NCBI GenBank assembly: GCA_946902875.1
Contig: OX336355.1
Location: 9,941,347-10,005,346, forward strand
Origin: Nematopogon swammerdamellus
Taxonomy: Eukaryota; Arthropoda; Insecta; Lepidoptera; Adelidae
Direction of reading: 5' to 3'
Length of the DNA stretch: 64,000 nucleotides
This document shows, piece after piece, positions 63,697-64,000 of this stretch. Numbering within the stretch: the first letter of the stretch is position 1; every line of letters begins with the position of its first letter. The notes under the pieces were generated by a model that made no database searches, was not told where the DNA came from, and saw only the letters and a program-made list of their open reading frames with translations. The translations under genes were made by a program, and so were the position numbers.

Positions 63697-63856
63697 ACTG
63701 TTTCTATTCTTCAGTCTCCTGCACATAGTCTTATGACTGAGTATAACTCTACCTGGTACGATTTTGTAGCTACTTTGTTGTTTAATGGGGCTTTCACTAA
63801 ATTAATCCTTTTCACTACACATTATAAAAATCGATTACTTTCTGCATGTACAGACC

Positions 63857-64000
63857 ACAGCACTCATTTCTCACACTTCAGGAACCCTGTCAAAATAAAA
63901 TATTTTATTATTTGTATAATTTTGTAGGGGTTTGTAGGAGATGACTAATGAGTGAATGGTAATTTGGCAAGGTTCCTAAAATGTGAGAAATGAGAGCAGT
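63857..64000. mobile_element. TIR or hairpin element cut by the window end
   Basis: Left CAGCACTCATTTCTCACACT TCAGGAACCCTGTCA faces right TGGCAAGGTTCCTAAAATGT GAGAAATGAGAGCAGT, an inverted repeat of about 33 bp with a few mismatches around 75 bp. The right end reaches the last base of the window, so its limits are unknown. Confidence 0.55.

Overview
This 64 kb window looks like repeat-saturated, gene-poor DNA from an insect, most probably a lepidopteran (moth or butterfly). The inference rests on repeat content: RTE-type LINE C-termini ending in EAYVQQW(T), Jockey/CR1-like LINE C-termini (VWNxLP, NPRIFKSR, VNRHLSG-type motifs), non-autonomous elements ending in GC-hairpin plus CTAGT (Helitron-like), A+T-rich background and many short TIR elements. 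Bacterial-type features (operons, Shine-Dalgarno sites, CRISPR, terminators) are absent. No gene can be called with confidence. Most open frames of 60-160 codons lie in transposon remnants, tandem repeats or homopolymers. The species cannot be determined from the sequence.

Layout. 1-4.5 kb: LINE 3' fragments, a palindromic TA-flanked MITE (3246-3430) and widely dispersed insect repeats. 4.5-10.1 kb: a cluster of seven copies of one SINE family, whose head combines a tRNA-like D-arm/A box, a 5S rRNA internal control region and a tRNA-like T-arm/B box. One copy is broken by a hAT-like MITE with an 8-bp target duplication and by a LINE fragment. 8.2-8.45 kb holds a short coding-like stretch. 11-13 kb: degenerate RTE and Jockey-like LINE coding remnants. 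13.07-16.99 kb: a foldback-like element with mirrored, subrepeated arms of about 1.1 kb. 17-18.2 kb: two more TIR elements and a 51-bp minisatellite open in several frames. 20.8-24.1 kb: a 471-bp TIR element, an imperfect GC-rich hairpin and a perfect 256-bp palindrome carrying a hammerhead-ribozyme-like motif. 24.6-28.7 kb: LINE fragments, a full-length SINE and Helitron-like ends. 30.86-31.01 kb: a possible internal exon with good splice borders.

31.66-52.27 kb is a head-to-tail duplication of a 10.3 kb segment, nearly identical between copies (four substitutions spotted plus homopolymer length changes). Each copy carries a second tRNA-headed SINE, an 89-bp tandem repeat, a Helitron-like element, LINE fragments, a TA-flanked MITE and, near its end, a GC-rich coding-like segment (41121-41324 and 51421-51624) that is the best protein-coding candidate in the window. 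52.3-55.6 kb is mostly unrecognised A+T-rich DNA with one GC-rich patch. 55.6-56.4 kb is a nested repeat. 56.7-58.7 kb is a 32-bp minisatellite with a 14-unit (448-bp) higher-order period. 59.8-61.2 kb contains a 79-bp duplication, a third copy of the TA-flanked MITE and a 100-bp tandem repeat. 62.4-64 kb contains another SINE, two more dispersed-repeat copies and an inverted repeat cut by the window end.

There is no gene network here. The interest lies in transposable-element architecture (composite SINE head, foldback element, nested insertions), tandem-repeat evolution and a very recent segmental duplication that may have doubled a candidate exon.
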